DNA of 64,000 bases from Streptomyces sp. TN58 (GCF_001941845.1 NZ_CP018870.1:5303501-5367500), one strand, 5' to 3'. Shown: positions 8,162 through 18,063, numbered from the stretch's first letter. Notes: a model not told the origin generated them from the sequence alone. Program-made: numbers and translations.

Positions 8162-9739
8162 ATGCCGCTGACCCTCGCCTCCCTCGTCCAGCACTCGGCG
8201 CTCAAGCTCAGCGTCCGGGCGGGCGAGAGCCGCCTGGACACCCCCGTGCGCTGGGCCCACGTCAGCGAGCTGGCCGACCCCGTCCCCTACATGGAGGGCG
8301 GGGAACTGCTGCTGATCACCGCCATGAAGCTGGACGCCGACGACCCGCAGGAGATGCGCCGCTATGTACGCCGCCTCGCCGCGGCCGGAGTGGTCGGCAT
8401 CGGCTTCGCGATCGGCGTCAACTACGAGGCGGTCCCCGAGGCGCTGGTCGAAGCGGCACGGTCCGAGGACATGCCCCTCCTGGAGGTGCCGCGCCGGACA
8501 CCCTTCCTCGCGATCAGCAAGGCCGTCTCCGCCGCACTCGCGGCGGACCAGTACCGGGCGGTCACCGCCGGCTTCGAGGCACAGCGCGAGCTGACGCGCG
8601 CCGCGCTCTCCGCCGACGGCCCCGCCGAGCTGCTGGCGAAGCTCGCCGCCCACGTGCACGGCTGGGCGGCGCTCTACGACACCTCCGGCGCGGTCGTGGC
8701 GGCCGCACCCGACTGGGCCGCCCGCCGCGCCGCCCGGCTGACCCCCGACGTGGAGCGGCTGCGGGAGCGGCCGGCGCCCGCGAGCGCCGTCGTCGGAGGC
8801 TCCGAGGACCGCGTCGAGCTGCAGTCCCTGGGCACCGGACGGCGGGCGCGCGGCGCGCTCGCCGTCGGCACGGGGGCCCCGCTGGGCACGGCCGAGCGGT
8901 ACGCCGTCCACTCCGCGGTGGCACTGCTGACGCTCACCACCGAGCGGTCGCGCTCGCTGCACGACGCCGAGTCCCGGCTGGGGGCGGCGGTGCTGCGGAT
9001 GCTGCTGGCGGGGGAGCCGGACCACGCCCGGGCCGTGGCCGGGGATCTGTACGGATCGCTGCTGGACGCGCCGTTCCGGCTGGTCGTGGCCGAGCCGGCG
9101 CTCGCGGGGACGGAGCAGCCCGAAGGGCTGGCGCTGCTGGCCGACACCGTGGAATCGGCGGCCGCCCGCACGGGGGAGGCCCTGCTGGTGGTCCCGGAGC
9201 CGGGCCGGCTCGTGGTCTTGGCCTGCGACGCCGGCGCGGCCGTGCAGGCCTGCACGGACCACGCCGAAGCCCTGGAGGCCCGGCGCGGACGGGACGCGGC
9301 CGGCCCCGAGCCCGACGAGCTGGTGGTCGGACTGTCCGCGCCCGCCGGGCCCGGCGGTGTCGCGGCCGCCCTCAAGCAGGCCGACCAGGCCCTCGCCGTG
9401 GCCCGCCGGCGCGGCCGCCCGATGGTCGAGCACGAGGACATGGCGGTGGGATCGGTCCTGCCGCTGCTCGCCGACGACGCCGTACGGGCCTTCGCGGACG
9501 GCACCCTGCGCGCGCTGCGGGAGCACGACGCGACGGGCCGCGGCGACCTGGTGGCCTCCCTGCAGGCCTGGCTCTCCCGCCACGGCCAGTGGGACGCCGC
9601 CGCCGCCGACCTCGGCGTGCACCGGCACACCCTGCGCTACCGGATGAAGCGGGTCGAGGAGATCCTGGGCCGCTCCCTGGAGGACCCCGACGTCCGCATG
9701 GAGCTGTGGCTCGCCCTCAAGGCCACCACCACCCCGTAG
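8162..9739 (+). CDS. PucR/CdaR-family transcriptional regulator
   Basis: A 525-residue regulator. The N-terminal PucR domain spans about residues 5-125 (LASLVQHSALKLSVRAG through VGIGFAIGVNYEAVPEALVEAA). A degenerate middle region follows. The C-terminal helix-turn-helix of the PucR/CdaR type spans about 462-522 (SRHGQWDAAAADLGVHRHTLRYRMKRVE). Relatives control purine, polyamine, proline or GABA catabolism in response to a small metabolite. Placed between gabT and an aldehyde dehydrogenase, it most probably regulates amine or amino-acid degradation. ATG 8162 lacks a good ribosome site, which is common for streptomycete regulators. Confidence 0.85.
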   Translation: MPLTLASLVQHSALKLSVRAGESRLDTPVRWAHVSELADPVPYMEGGELLLITAMKLDADDPQEMRRYVRRLAAAGVVGIGFAIGVNYEAVPEALVEAARSEDMPLLEVPRRTPFLAISKAVSAALAADQYRAVTAGFEAQRELTRAALSADGPAELLAKLAAHVHGWAALYDTSGAVVAAAPDWAARRAARLTPDVERLRERPAPASAVVGGSEDRVELQSLGTGRRARGALAVGTGAPLGTAERYAVHSAVALLTLTTERSRSLHDAESRLGAAVLRMLLAGEPDHARAVAGDLYGSLLDAPFRLVVAEPALAGTEQPEGLALLADTVESAAARTGEALLVVPEPGRLVVLACDAGAAVQACTDHAEALEARRGRDAAGPEPDELVVGLSAPAGPGGVAAALKQADQALAVARRRGRPMVEHEDMAVGSVLPLLADDAVRAFADGTLRALREHDATGRGDLVASLQAWLSRHGQWDAAAADLGVHRHTLRYRMKRVEEILGRSLEDPDVRMELWLALKATTTP

Positions 9740-9877
9740 ACCCCGGCACCCGACAGTGACAAACCGGCGCGACCCCGGCGGCGCGTACTACACCCCGGAC
9801 AAACGCCGAATCCCCCGGGGAGTCCTACGGTGGAGGGGTCAGGACCCACCGCACACTTCCGAAGGGCCGGGATTCGC

Positions 9878-11323
9878 ATGACTTCCACCCACGCCTTCTG
9901 GCTCGCCGGCCGCCAGGCCACCGGCGAGGACAGCTTCGACGTCCACTCCCCGTGGGACGGCCGACTGGTCGGCACGGTCAGCGTGCCCACCGACGAGCAG
10001 GTCGAAGAGGCCGTGGCCGCGGCGTACGCCGTGACGGCGGAGTTCTCCGCGACCCCCGCCCACGTACGGGCCGCCGCCCTGGACCACGTGTCCAAGCGGC
10101 TCGTCGAGCGCACCGAGGAGATCGCCCAGCTGATCTCCGCCGAGAACGGCAAGCCCGTCAAGTGGGCCCGCGGCGAGGTCGGCCGCGCGGTGTCCGTGTT
10201 CCGCTTCGCCGCGGAGGAGGCCCGCCGCTTCAACGGCGGCGAGGCCCAGCGCCTGGACACCGACGCCGGCGGCGTCGGCCGTCTCGCGCTGACCCGCCGC
10301 TTCGTCAAGGGCCCGGTCCTCGGCATCGCGCCGTTCAACTTCCCGCTGAACCTGTGCGCCCACAAGGTGGCCCCGGCCATCGCCGTCGGCGCGCCGATCA
10401 TCCTCAAGCCGGCCCCCGCCACCCCGCTGTCCGGCCTGATCCTGGGCGAGCTGCTGGCCGAGACCGACCTCCCGGCCGGCTCCTGGTCGGTCCTGCCGGT
10501 CGCGAACGACAAGATGCCCGCCCTGGTCAAGGACGAGCGCCTCCCCGTCATCTCCTTCACCGGCTCCGACACCGTCGGCTACGCCATCCAGCAGTCGGTG
10601 CCCCACAAGCACTGCACCCTGGAGCTCGGCGGCAATGCCGCGGCCGTCGTCCTGGACGACTGGTCCTCCGAGGCCGACCTCGACTGGGCCGCGACCCGCA
10701 TCGCGACCTTCTCGAACTACCAGGCCGGCCAGTCCTGCATCTCCGTGCAGCGCGTGATCGCCGACGCCTCCGTCTACGACCGCCTCGTCGAGAAGGTCGT
10801 CGCGAAGGTCCAGGCGCAGGTCACCGGCGACCCGAACGACGACGCCACCGACGTCGGCCCGCTCGTCTCCCAGGCCGCCGCCGAGCGCGTAGAGTCCTGG
10901 GTCGACGAGGCCGTGTCCGCCGGCGCCAAGCTGCTCACCGGCGGCAAGCGCGAGGGCGCCTCGTACGAGCCGACCGTCCTGGCGAACGTGCCCGAGGGCG
11001 TCAAGCTCGCCACCGAGGAGGTCTTCGGCCCGGTCCTGACCCTCCTGCGGGTCGAGAACACCGACGAGGCCTTCGCCGCGGTGAACGACTCCAAGTTCGG
11101 CCTGCAGGCCGGCGTCTTCACCCGCAACGTCCAGACCGCGTTCCGCGCCCACCGCGAGCTGGAGGTCGGCGGCGTGATCATCGGCGACGCGCCGTCCTAC
11201 CGCGCCGACCAGATGCCCTACGGCGGCGTCAAGCAGTCCGGTGTGGGCCGCGAGGGCGTCCGCTACGCGATGGACGACTACACCTACGAGCGGGTCCTGG
11301 TCCTGACCGGCCTCGACATCTGA
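9878..11323 (+). CDS. NAD(P)-dependent aldehyde dehydrogenase
   Basis: A 481-residue ALDH-superfamily enzyme. Seen are APFNFPLNL (cofactor/substrate pocket), VISFTGSDTVGYAI, ELGGNAAAVV with general base E249, YQAGQSCISVQRV with nucleophile C287, and EEVFGPVLTLLRV. It should oxidise an aldehyde to the acid, plausibly a semialdehyde from the putrescine/GABA route given the adjacent PucR regulator and nearby gabT and amine oxidase. The sequence alone does not separate succinate semialdehyde, aminobutyraldehyde or other substrates. ATG 9878 follows GAAGG at 9861. A T-tailed terminator follows at 11347. Confidence 0.88.
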   Translation: MTSTHAFWLAGRQATGEDSFDVHSPWDGRLVGTVSVPTDEQVEEAVAAAYAVTAEFSATPAHVRAAALDHVSKRLVERTEEIAQLISAENGKPVKWARGEVGRAVSVFRFAAEEARRFNGGEAQRLDTDAGGVGRLALTRRFVKGPVLGIAPFNFPLNLCAHKVAPAIAVGAPIILKPAPATPLSGLILGELLAETDLPAGSWSVLPVANDKMPALVKDERLPVISFTGSDTVGYAIQQSVPHKHCTLELGGNAAAVVLDDWSSEADLDWAATRIATFSNYQAGQSCISVQRVIADASVYDRLVEKVVAKVQAQVTGDPNDDATDVGPLVSQAAAERVESWVDEAVSAGAKLLTGGKREGASYEPTVLANVPEGVKLATEEVFGPVLTLLRVENTDEAFAAVNDSKFGLQAGVFTRNVQTAFRAHRELEVGGVIIGDAPSYRADQMPYGGVKQSGVGREGVRYAMDDYTYERVLVLTGLDI

Positions 11324-11346
11324 TCTCGTACGGCCGAAGAGCCGAC

Positions 11347-11390
11347 GGCCGGAGCCCACTGTGCGGGGGCTCCGGCCGTCCCCCTTTTTT
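11347..11390 (+). terminator. Intrinsic terminator after the aldehyde dehydrogenase
   Basis: GGCCGGAGCCC pairs with GGGGCTCCGGCC across a short loop, and a run of six T at 11385-11390 follows. It is one of the few textbook T-tailed terminators in the window. Confidence 0.85.
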
Positions 11391-11414
11391 CAGGGCTCGG
11401 TTCGCCTCCGGGGC

Positions 11415-11820
11415 GCCGGTGCCGGCTCCAGGACGCCGTACGTCCTCGGAACCGCTCGTTCCTCGCGGTTCCTGCGGGCGCTCGGCGTCCTTCGCCGGCG
11501 CGCCCCTTCGGCTCACTCGCCTGGGCGAAGCCGCGCTCGGCCGGGCCGGCGCCGGTGCCGGCTCCAGGACGCCGTACGTCCTTGGGACCGCTCGTTCCTC
11601 GCGGTTCCTGCGGGCGCTCGGCGTCCTTCGCCGGCGCGCCCCTTCGGCTCACTCGCCTGGGCGAAGCCGCGCTCGGCCGGGCCGGCGCCGGTGCCGGCTC
11701 CAGGACGCCGTACGTCCTTGGGACCGCTCGTTCCTCGCGGTTCCTGCGGGCGCTCGGCGTCCTTCGCCGGCGCGCCCCTTCGGCTCACTCGCCTGGGCGA
11801 AGCCGCGCGGCCGGGCCGGA
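11415..11820. repeat. Three tandem 136-bp direct repeats in a 612-bp gene-free stretch
   Basis: Near-identical copies begin at 11415, 11551 and 11687 (each starting GCCGGTGCCGGCTCCAGGAC), an exact period of 136 bases; the third loses about three bases near its end. Each copy contains a short inverted repeat (GGAACCGC...GCGGTTCC in copy one; one arm reads GGGACCGC in copies two and three) and the phrase CTTCGGCTCACTCGCCTGGG. 136 is not a multiple of three, and the frames that stay open look like high-GC shadow, so I do not call a protein. The stretch lies between a terminator and the acyl-CoA dehydrogenase. Role unknown: structured RNA, protein-binding array or simple duplication. Confidence 0.9.
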
Positions 11821-11935
11821 TTTCCCTCGCTCGGACGGCCCGGCTTTTCCCGGCGGGCCGGAGAGGGTACGACTCACAGGTAGCACCGGCCAGTAGGCCG
11901 GCACCACCGACTCCGGCGGCGAGGTGAGTCCCCGC

Positions 11936-13894
11936 ATGTCCGCAACACAGCCCGTACAGCCCAGCGGCACACAGCCCAAGGTGACCGAGCGCGAGGCACG
12001 ACAGGTCGCGGAAGCGGCCCGGGAACAGGACTGGCGCAAACCCAGTTTCGCCAAGGAGCTCTTCCTGGGACGGTTCAGGCTCGACCTGATCCACCCCCAC
12101 CCGCTCCCCACCGACGAGGACGTCCGCCGCGGGGAGGCCTTCCTCGCCCGGCTGCGCGAGTTCTGCGAGACCCGAATCGACGGCGCCCGCATCGAACGCG
12201 AGGCGAAGATCCCCGACGAGACCGTGCGCGGGCTCAAGGAGCTCGGCGCCCTCGGGATGAAGATCGACCCCAAGTACGGGGGCCTCGGCCTCACCCAGGT
12301 CTACTACAACAAGGCCCTCGCCCTCGTCGGCTCGGTCAGCCCGGCCATCGGAGCCCTGCTCTCCGCCCACCAGTCGATCGGCGTGCCCCAGCCGCTGAAG
12401 ATGTTCGGCACCCAGGCCCAGAAGGACGCCTACCTGCCGCGCTGCGCCAGCACCGCCATCAGCGCCTTCCTGCTCACCGAACCCGACGTGGGCTCCGACC
12501 CGGCCCGCCTGGCCACCACGGCCGTCCCGGACGGCGACGACGCCTACATCCTCGACGGCGTGAAGCTGTGGACCACCAACGGGGTCGTCGCCGACCTGCT
12601 CGTGGTCATGGCCCGGGTGCCCAGATCGGAGAACCACCGAGGCGGGATCACCGCCTTCGTCGTCGAGGCCGACTCGCCCGGCATCACCGTCGAGCACCGC
12701 AACGCCTTCATGGGCCTGCGCGGCCTGGAGAACGGCGTCACCCGCTTCCACCAGGTGCGGGTCCCCGCCGACCAGCGCATCGGCGCCGAGGGCGCCGGCC
12801 TGAAGATCGCCCTCACCACGCTCAACACCGGCCGGCTCTCCCTGCCCGCCATGTGCGTCGGCGCCGGCAAGTGGTGCCTGAAGATCGCCCGCGAATGGTC
12901 CGGCGTACGCGAGCAGTGGGGCAGGCCGGTCGCCCGGCACGAGGCGGTCGGCGCCAAGATCTCCTTCATCGCCGCCACCACCTTCGCCCTCGAAGCCGTC
13001 GTCGACCTCGCCTCCCAGATGGCCGACGAGGACCGCAACGACATCCGCATCGAAGCCGCCCTCGCCAAGCTCTACGGCTCCGAGATGGCCTGCCTGATGG
13101 CCGACGAACTGGTCCAGATCCGCGGCGGAAGGGGCTTCGAGACCGCCGAGTCCCTGGCCGCCCGCGGCGAGCGCGCCGTCCCCGCCGAGCAGATGCTCCG
13201 CGACCTGCGCATCAACCGGATCTTCGAGGGATCCACCGAGATCATGCACCTGCTGATCGCCCGCGAGGCAGTCGACGCCCACCTGTCGGTGGCCGGCGAC
13301 CTCATCGACCCCGACAAGGACCTCGGCGACAAGGCCAGGGCCGGCGCCCGCGCCGCCGGGTTCTACGCCCGCTGGCTGCCCAAGCTGGCCACCGGCCCCG
13401 GCCAGGTCCCCGGCACCTACCGGGCCTTCCACCCCGGCGGCCACCCCGACCTCTCCACCCACCTGCGCTATGTGGAGCGCAGCGCCCGCAAACTCGCCCG
13501 GTCCACCTTCTACGCGATGTCCCGCTGGCAGGGCCGCATGGAGACCAAGCAGGGCTTCCTCGGCCGGATCGTCGACATCGGCGCCGAACTCTTCGCGATG
13601 AGCGCGGCCTGCGTCCGAGCCGAGCACCTGCGCGCCTCGGGACAGCACGGCCGGGAGGCCTACCAGCTCGCCGACGCCTTCTGCGAGCAGTCCCGGCTGC
13701 GCGTGGAAGAGCTCTTCGGGCGGCTCTGGTCCAACACCGACGACCTCGACCGCAAGGTGGTCGCCGGCGTCCTGTCCGGGACCTACACCTGGCTGGAGGA
13801 GGGCGTCCTCGACCCGTCGGGCGACGGCCCCTGGATCGCGGACGCCGCCCCTGGCGCCTCGACCCGGAAAAACGTGCACCGCCCCATCCGCTGA
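11936..13894 (+). CDS. Long-form acyl-CoA dehydrogenase family protein
   Basis: A 652-residue flavoprotein, longer than the usual 380-400 residues because of a C-terminal extension. The core shows PDETVRGLKELGALGMKIDPKYGGLG, LLTEPDVGSDPARLATTA (FAD-binding loop), WTTNGVVADLLVVMARV, and RGGRGFETAESLAARGERA plus LRDLRINRIFEGSTEIM near the active-site Glu region. From about residue 450 a second helical region begins (RWLPKLATGPGQVPGTYRAF), as in the large ACAD9/VLCAD-like relatives. It likely oxidises a CoA thioester, passing electrons to ETF; substrate unknown. ATG 11936 is preferred, with GAGG at 11921-11924; GTG 11924 is in frame too. Confidence 0.85.
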   Translation: MSATQPVQPSGTQPKVTEREARQVAEAAREQDWRKPSFAKELFLGRFRLDLIHPHPLPTDEDVRRGEAFLARLREFCETRIDGARIEREAKIPDETVRGLKELGALGMKIDPKYGGLGLTQVYYNKALALVGSVSPAIGALLSAHQSIGVPQPLKMFGTQAQKDAYLPRCASTAISAFLLTEPDVGSDPARLATTAVPDGDDAYILDGVKLWTTNGVVADLLVVMARVPRSENHRGGITAFVVEADSPGITVEHRNAFMGLRGLENGVTRFHQVRVPADQRIGAEGAGLKIALTTLNTGRLSLPAMCVGAGKWCLKIAREWSGVREQWGRPVARHEAVGAKISFIAATTFALEAVVDLASQMADEDRNDIRIEAALAKLYGSEMACLMADELVQIRGGRGFETAESLAARGERAVPAEQMLRDLRINRIFEGSTEIMHLLIAREAVDAHLSVAGDLIDPDKDLGDKARAGARAAGFYARWLPKLATGPGQVPGTYRAFHPGGHPDLSTHLRYVERSARKLARSTFYAMSRWQGRMETKQGFLGRIVDIGAELFAMSAACVRAEHLRASGQHGREAYQLADAFCEQSRLRVEELFGRLWSNTDDLDRKVVAGVLSGTYTWLEEGVLDPSGDGPWIADAAPGASTRKNVHRPIR

Positions 13895-13936
13895 CCTGCG
13901 ATCATCGCCGCACGTCGGACAGACGTACGAGGATGA

Positions 13937-13963
13937 GTACGCGTGCGGACCCGGCACGCGTAC
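13937..13963. promoter_or_regulatory. Perfect 10-bp inverted repeat upstream of a hypothetical gene
   Basis: GTACGCGTGC at 13937-13946 and GCACGCGTAC at 13954-13963 are exact reverse complements around a 7-base loop, ending 27 bases before the next ATG. It could be an operator or a weak terminator for the dehydrogenase; no T-run follows. Confidence 0.5.
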
Positions 13964-13990
13964 GAGCACAGCGCGAGGCGGACGAGAACG

Positions 13991-15316
13991 ATGCCGACGG
14001 CCGAGCAGGACCGCACCAGCCGACGGCTGGCCTGGTGCGTGGCGCACCTGCTGCGCCACGCACCGGACCACGTCGTCGTCGACATGACCCGCCGGCTCGA
14101 CCGGCCCACCCTGAAGTACCTCTGCCGCGACGAATGGCTGGCGGCCTCCACCGTCACCCTGCTCCTGCGCCACGGGAACGCCGCCGACCGCGGCTACATC
14201 GCCCGCAACCCCCGCGTCGTGGGCCGGCCCCTGCCCGGCCTGCCCGGACCCGCCCGCTACGCCCGCCGCCGCACACCGCCGGAACTCCTGCCCGTGCTCC
14301 GCGCCGAACTCGGCCGCGACCCCGAAGCGCAACCCCTCACCACCGCCGAACTGGCCGGCCTGCTGCGCCGCCACGGCCGCCGCGGACCACGCGTACCCCT
14401 GGACATCCTGGCGCTGCCCCACGAACTCGACCCGGAACAGCTGATCGCCGAGCACTCCCGGCTGCCCCTGCCGGCCGGCTCCGTCGAGGCGGTGCTGCTC
14501 GTCGCCGACCTGCCACCGCGGACCGCCGGCCGGCTGCTCGCCACCGCCGCCCCGGCGGACGACCGCTCCTGGCACCGGCCCGCCGTACGCGCCGTACGCA
14601 TGGGCCGCCTCACCCACGAGGAACTCGTCACCCACCTCGCCCCCGCCCGACACACCCTGCTCCTCGGCCACCTCCCCGCCCGCCGCTCCCTGCGCTGGAC
14701 CCTGCCCGAACAGGCCGGCATGCAGACCGCGGTGATACGGGCCCTGCGCCCGCTGGGGGACGACCCGCGGCTGTGGGCGGAACTCCTGCGGCACGCCCCC
14801 GGCCACCCCGGGCCGCTGCCCGCACTGGTGGCGGGAATCACCGACGGGACCCTGCCCGAACCGGACGGGGCGGGTGAAGCGGACCCCGCACTCACCCGGG
14901 CCGTACGCCACCTGGTGCCCACGGCCGCCCAACCCACCGGCGACGTGGAACGCGAACTGGCCCTCGCGAGCCTCGCCGTGCCCATGGAAAGCGTCGAGGA
15001 GGACATCCGCTGGGTCCGCGACTGCCTCGACCGCGGCCTGCTCACCGGCGTCGACGTGATCCGCCACAAGCTCCCCGCCTGCTGGGCCCTGGACGAGGAC
15101 CACTGGCTCGGCGACGTGGACCACCCCGACCGGCACGACCACCCCGGCGCCGTCCTCGCCGCCCACGCGGAGGCGTACCGGCTGCTCACCGTCGCCCTCG
15201 GCGACGACCCGCAGGCCTGGTGGCGGACCGCCCGCACGCTCCCCGACTTCGCCGGAACGCTCCCGCACCTCCTCCTGCGGGTCACGGAAGGGGGCTCCGT
15301 GTCAGGCCGCCCCTGA
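13991..15316 (+). CDS. Uncharacterised protein, 441 aa, leucine/arginine-rich helical
   Basis: I do not recognise a family. The product is soluble, with no signal peptide or membrane span, and is rich in short amphipathic helices (RLAWCVAHLLRHAPDHVV, TSTVTLLLRHGN-type units, PELLPVLRAELGRDP, RAVRMGRLTHEELVTHLAP). This is suggestive of an alpha-helical repeat fold such as HEAT-like units. No catalytic motif is visible. ATG 13991 is chosen over upstream in-frame starts because the upstream residues are Arg-rich and overlap the inverted repeat. Codon bias is strongly GC3, supporting a real gene. It ends 21 bases before dxr and might be co-transcribed with it. Confidence 0.6.
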   Translation: MPTAEQDRTSRRLAWCVAHLLRHAPDHVVVDMTRRLDRPTLKYLCRDEWLAASTVTLLLRHGNAADRGYIARNPRVVGRPLPGLPGPARYARRRTPPELLPVLRAELGRDPEAQPLTTAELAGLLRRHGRRGPRVPLDILALPHELDPEQLIAEHSRLPLPAGSVEAVLLVADLPPRTAGRLLATAAPADDRSWHRPAVRAVRMGRLTHEELVTHLAPARHTLLLGHLPARRSLRWTLPEQAGMQTAVIRALRPLGDDPRLWAELLRHAPGHPGPLPALVAGITDGTLPEPDGAGEADPALTRAVRHLVPTAAQPTGDVERELALASLAVPMESVEEDIRWVRDCLDRGLLTGVDVIRHKLPACWALDEDHWLGDVDHPDRHDHPGAVLAAHAEAYRLLTVALGDDPQAWWRTARTLPDFAGTLPHLLLRVTEGGSVSGRP

Positions 15317-15337
15317 CGAGCGGCAACAATGGGGGGC

Positions 15338-16591
15338 ATGAGCGACCGTCCAGCCCCCCTCGCCGACCCGCACCTCCTCTTCGACGCCGCGGCCGGCCGC
15401 CGGGACATCGTGATCCTCGGGTCCACCGGCTCCATCGGCACCCAGGCCATCGACCTGGCCCTGCGCAACCCGGACCGCTTCCGGGTCACCGCACTGTCCG
15501 CCGCCGGCGGCCGGGTGGCGCTGCTGGCCGAGCAGGCCCGGCTGCTGCGCGTCGAGAAGGTCGCCGTCGCCCGCGAGGACGCCGTACCGGCCCTGAAAGA
15601 GGCGCTGAGCGCCCAGTACGGTCCGGGCGAGGCGCTGCCCGAGATCCTCGCCGGGCCGGACGCCGCGACCGAGATCGCCGCCTCCGCGTGCCACACCGTC
15701 CTCAACGGCATCACCGGATCCATCGGCCTCGCGCCGACCCTCGCCGCCCTGCGGGCCGGCCGGACCCTGGCCCTGGCCAACAAGGAGTCGCTGATCGTCG
15801 GCGGTCCCCTGGTCAAGGCCCTGGCGCAGCCCGGCCAGATCATCCCCGTGGACTCCGAGCACGCCGCGCTCTTCCAGGCACTGGCCGCCGGTACCCGCGC
15901 CGACGTGCGCAAGCTCGTCGTGACCGCCTCCGGCGGACCCTTCCGCGGCCGCACCCGCGCCGAACTGGCGAAGGTCACCGTCCAGGACGCGCTCGCGCAC
16001 CCGACCTGGGCCATGGGACCGGTGATCACCGTCAACTCGGCGACCCTGGTCAACAAGGGTCTGGAGGTCATCGAGGCGCACCTCCTCTACGACATCCCGT
16101 TCGAGCAGATCGAGGTCGTGGTCCACCCGCAGTCGTACGTGCACTCGATGGTGGAGTTCACCGACGGCTCCACCCTCGCCCAGGCCACCCCGCCCGACAT
16201 GCGCGGCCCCATCGCCATCGGCCTCGGCTGGCCCCAGCGCATCCCCGACGCGGCCCCCGCCTTCGACTGGACCAAGGCCTCCACCTGGGAGTTCTTCCCG
16301 CTGGACACCGAGGCCTTCCCCGCCGTCGGCATCGCCCGGCACGTGGGCGCCCTCGGCGGCACCGCACCCGCCGTCTTCAACGCGGCGAACGAGGAGTGCG
16401 TAGAGGCGTTCCTGGCCGGTCGGCTGCCGTTCACAGCAATCATGGATACGGTCTCTGCCGTGGTCGATGAGCACGGGACGCCGGAGTCGGGAACCTCCCT
16501 GACCGTCCAGGACGTCCTCGAAGCAGAGGCCTGGGCCAGGGCCCGGGCGCGGGAGATGGCGGCACGGGCCGCCGCGGAGGCGCGCGCATGA
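15338..16591 (+). CDS. dxr: 1-deoxy-D-xylulose-5-phosphate reductoisomerase
   Basis: A 417-residue enzyme making MEP from DXP with NADPH, the first committed step of the MEP isoprenoid pathway. Seen are [16 protein letters not shown] (NADPH fold), [26 protein letters not shown] (metal-binding Asp/Glu), [13 protein letters not shown], and [23 protein letters not shown] with the second metal-binding acidic region. ATG 15338, preceded by GGGGGG, is preferred; an in-frame ATG at 15329 adds three residues. Its stop overlaps the start of the site-2 protease gene in ATGA, implying translational coupling. ispG follows, so two MEP enzymes flank the protease. Confidence 0.96.
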   Translation: MSDRPAPLADPHLLFDAAAGRRDIVILGSTGSIGTQAIDLALRNPDRFRVTALSAAGGRVALLAEQARLLRVEKVAVAREDAVPALKEALSAQYGPGEALPEILAGPDAATEIAASACHTVLNGITGSIGLAPTLAALRAGRTLALANKESLIVGGPLVKALAQPGQIIPVDSEHAALFQALAAGTRADVRKLVVTASGGPFRGRTRAELAKVTVQDALAHPTWAMGPVITVNSATLVNKGLEVIEAHLLYDIPFEQIEVVVHPQSYVHSMVEFTDGSTLAQATPPDMRGPIAIGLGWPQRIPDAAPAFDWTKASTWEFFPLDTEAFPAVGIARHVGALGGTAPAVFNAANEECVEAFLAGRLPFTAIMDTVSAVVDEHGTPESGTSLTVQDVLEAEAWARARAREMAARAAAEARA

Positions 16592-17889
16592 CACTTCTGA
16601 TGACGGTGCTCGGAATCGTGATCTTCGCGGTCGGCCTGCTGGTCTCCATCGCGTGGCACGAACTGGGGCACCTCTCCACGGCCAAGCTCTTCGGCATCCG
16701 CGTGCCGCAGTACATGGTGGGCTTCGGCCCGACCATCTGGTCGCGGATGAGGGGCGAGACCGAGTACGGGATCAAGGCCATCCCCATGGGCGGCTACATC
16801 CGCATGATCGGGATGTTCCCGCCCGGCGAGGACGGCAAGGTCACCGCCCGGTCCACCTCGCCGTTCCGGTCGATGATCGAGGACGCCCGCTCGGCGGCGT
16901 ACGAGGAGCTCCAGCCCGGCGACGAGACCCGGCTGTTCTATACGCGCAAGCCGTGGAAGCGCGTGATCGTGATGTTCGCCGGGCCGTTCATGAACCTCGT
17001 CCTGGCCGTGGCGATCTTCCTCACCACCCTGATGACCTTCGGGCTGAACACCCAGACCACCTCGGTCGCCACCGTCTCGGACTGCGTCATCCAGCAGAGC
17101 GAGAAGCGCGACAAGTGCCGGCCCGAGGACCCGGCCGCACCCGCCAGGGCGGCGGGCCTGAAGGCAGGCGACAAGATCGTCGCCTTCAACGGCCGCCCGG
17201 TCGACGACTGGTCCGCCCTCCAGAAGGACATCCGCGCCACCGTCGGCGCCGCCACGATCACCGTGGTCCGGGCCGGCGAGCGCGTCGACCTCAAGGCGAA
17301 CCTGATCGAGAACAAGGTCGCCAAGACCGACGGCAACGGAAGGTACGTCAAGGACGAGTACGTCACCGCCGGCTTCCTCGGCTTCGCACCCGCCTCCGGC
17401 TACGTACCGCAGTCCTTCGGCCAGTCCGTCGAGCGCATGGGCGAGATGATGGAGGCCGGCGTACAGTCGCTCGTCGCCCTGCCCTCCAAGGTCCCCGACC
17501 TGTGGAACGCGGCCTTCAACGGCGCCGAACGCAAGCAGGACAGTCCGATGGGCGTCGTCGGCGCCGCACGCGTCAGCGGTGAGATCTTCACCCTCGACAT
17601 CCCCGCCCAGCACCAGCTCGTCTTCTTCCTCAACCTGCTGGCCGGCTTCAACCTCTCGCTGTTCCTCTTCAACATGCTGCCGCTGCTCCCCCTCGACGGC
17701 GGGCACATCGCCGGAGCCCTCTGGGAGTCCCTCCGGCGAGGCGTCGCACGCATCTTCCGCCGCCCCGACCCCGGCCCGTTCGACGTGGCGAAGCTGATGC
17801 CCGTCGCCTACGTGGTCGCAGGCCTGTTCATCTGCTTCACCCTGCTGGTGATGGTCGCGGACGTGGTGAACCCGATCAAGATCACCTAG
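16588..17889 (+). CDS. Site-2 intramembrane metalloprotease (RseP/Rip1-like, M50B)
   Basis: A 433-residue membrane zinc protease. The first helix carries HELGH (residues 24-28), giving two zinc ligands and the catalytic Glu. A PDZ domain occupies about 150-290 ([24 protein letters not shown]). The C-terminal helices carry [17 protein letters not shown] with the third zinc ligand D370. Such enzymes perform the second cut in regulated intramembrane proteolysis, releasing sigma factors from anti-sigma factors. Its substrates here are unknown. The four-base overlap with dxr means the two proteins are made from one message. A hairpin terminator at 17917 separates it from ispG. Confidence 0.93.
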   Translation: MTLLMTVLGIVIFAVGLLVSIAWHELGHLSTAKLFGIRVPQYMVGFGPTIWSRMRGETEYGIKAIPMGGYIRMIGMFPPGEDGKVTARSTSPFRSMIEDARSAAYEELQPGDETRLFYTRKPWKRVIVMFAGPFMNLVLAVAIFLTTLMTFGLNTQTTSVATVSDCVIQQSEKRDKCRPEDPAAPARAAGLKAGDKIVAFNGRPVDDWSALQKDIRATVGAATITVVRAGERVDLKANLIENKVAKTDGNGRYVKDEYVTAGFLGFAPASGYVPQSFGQSVERMGEMMEAGVQSLVALPSKVPDLWNAAFNGAERKQDSPMGVVGAARVSGEIFTLDIPAQHQLVFFLNLLAGFNLSLFLFNMLPLLPLDGGHIAGALWESLRRGVARIFRRPDPGPFDVAKLMPVAYVVAGLFICFTLLVMVADVVNPIKIT

Positions 17890-17916
17890 CCCGCGGGGGC
17901 GTACCCGGGTCGTACC

Positions 17917-17945
17917 GGAGCCGGGCACGGATCGTGCCCGGCTCC
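17917..17945 (+). terminator. Hairpin terminator after the M50 protease
   Basis: GGAGCCGGGCACG (17917-17929) pairs perfectly with CGTGCCCGGCTCC (17933-17945) around a three-base loop. There is no T-run, as is usual in Streptomyces. Confidence 0.7.
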
Positions 17946-18063
17946 CTACGTTCGGGTGGCGCACCCCCTCGGATGCACGGCACGCCCCTGGGTTGGCGTA
18001 ATCTCGAAGCCTGGAGCCCGCCGATCTCGGGACCTTGATCCACACCTTGGGGTTGCACAGCAG

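Noticed and set aside
11415..11820. 136-bp repeats considered as a CRISPR array or attachment site
   Set aside because: There are no spacers between copies, no cas or integrase genes, and no tRNA nearby.
11513..15268. Very long minus-strand open frame opposite the acyl-CoA dehydrogenase and hypothetical gene
   Set aside because: It is the GC-skew shadow of two plus-strand genes; composition is Gly/Val/Ala-rich without motifs, and it runs through the 136-bp repeats.
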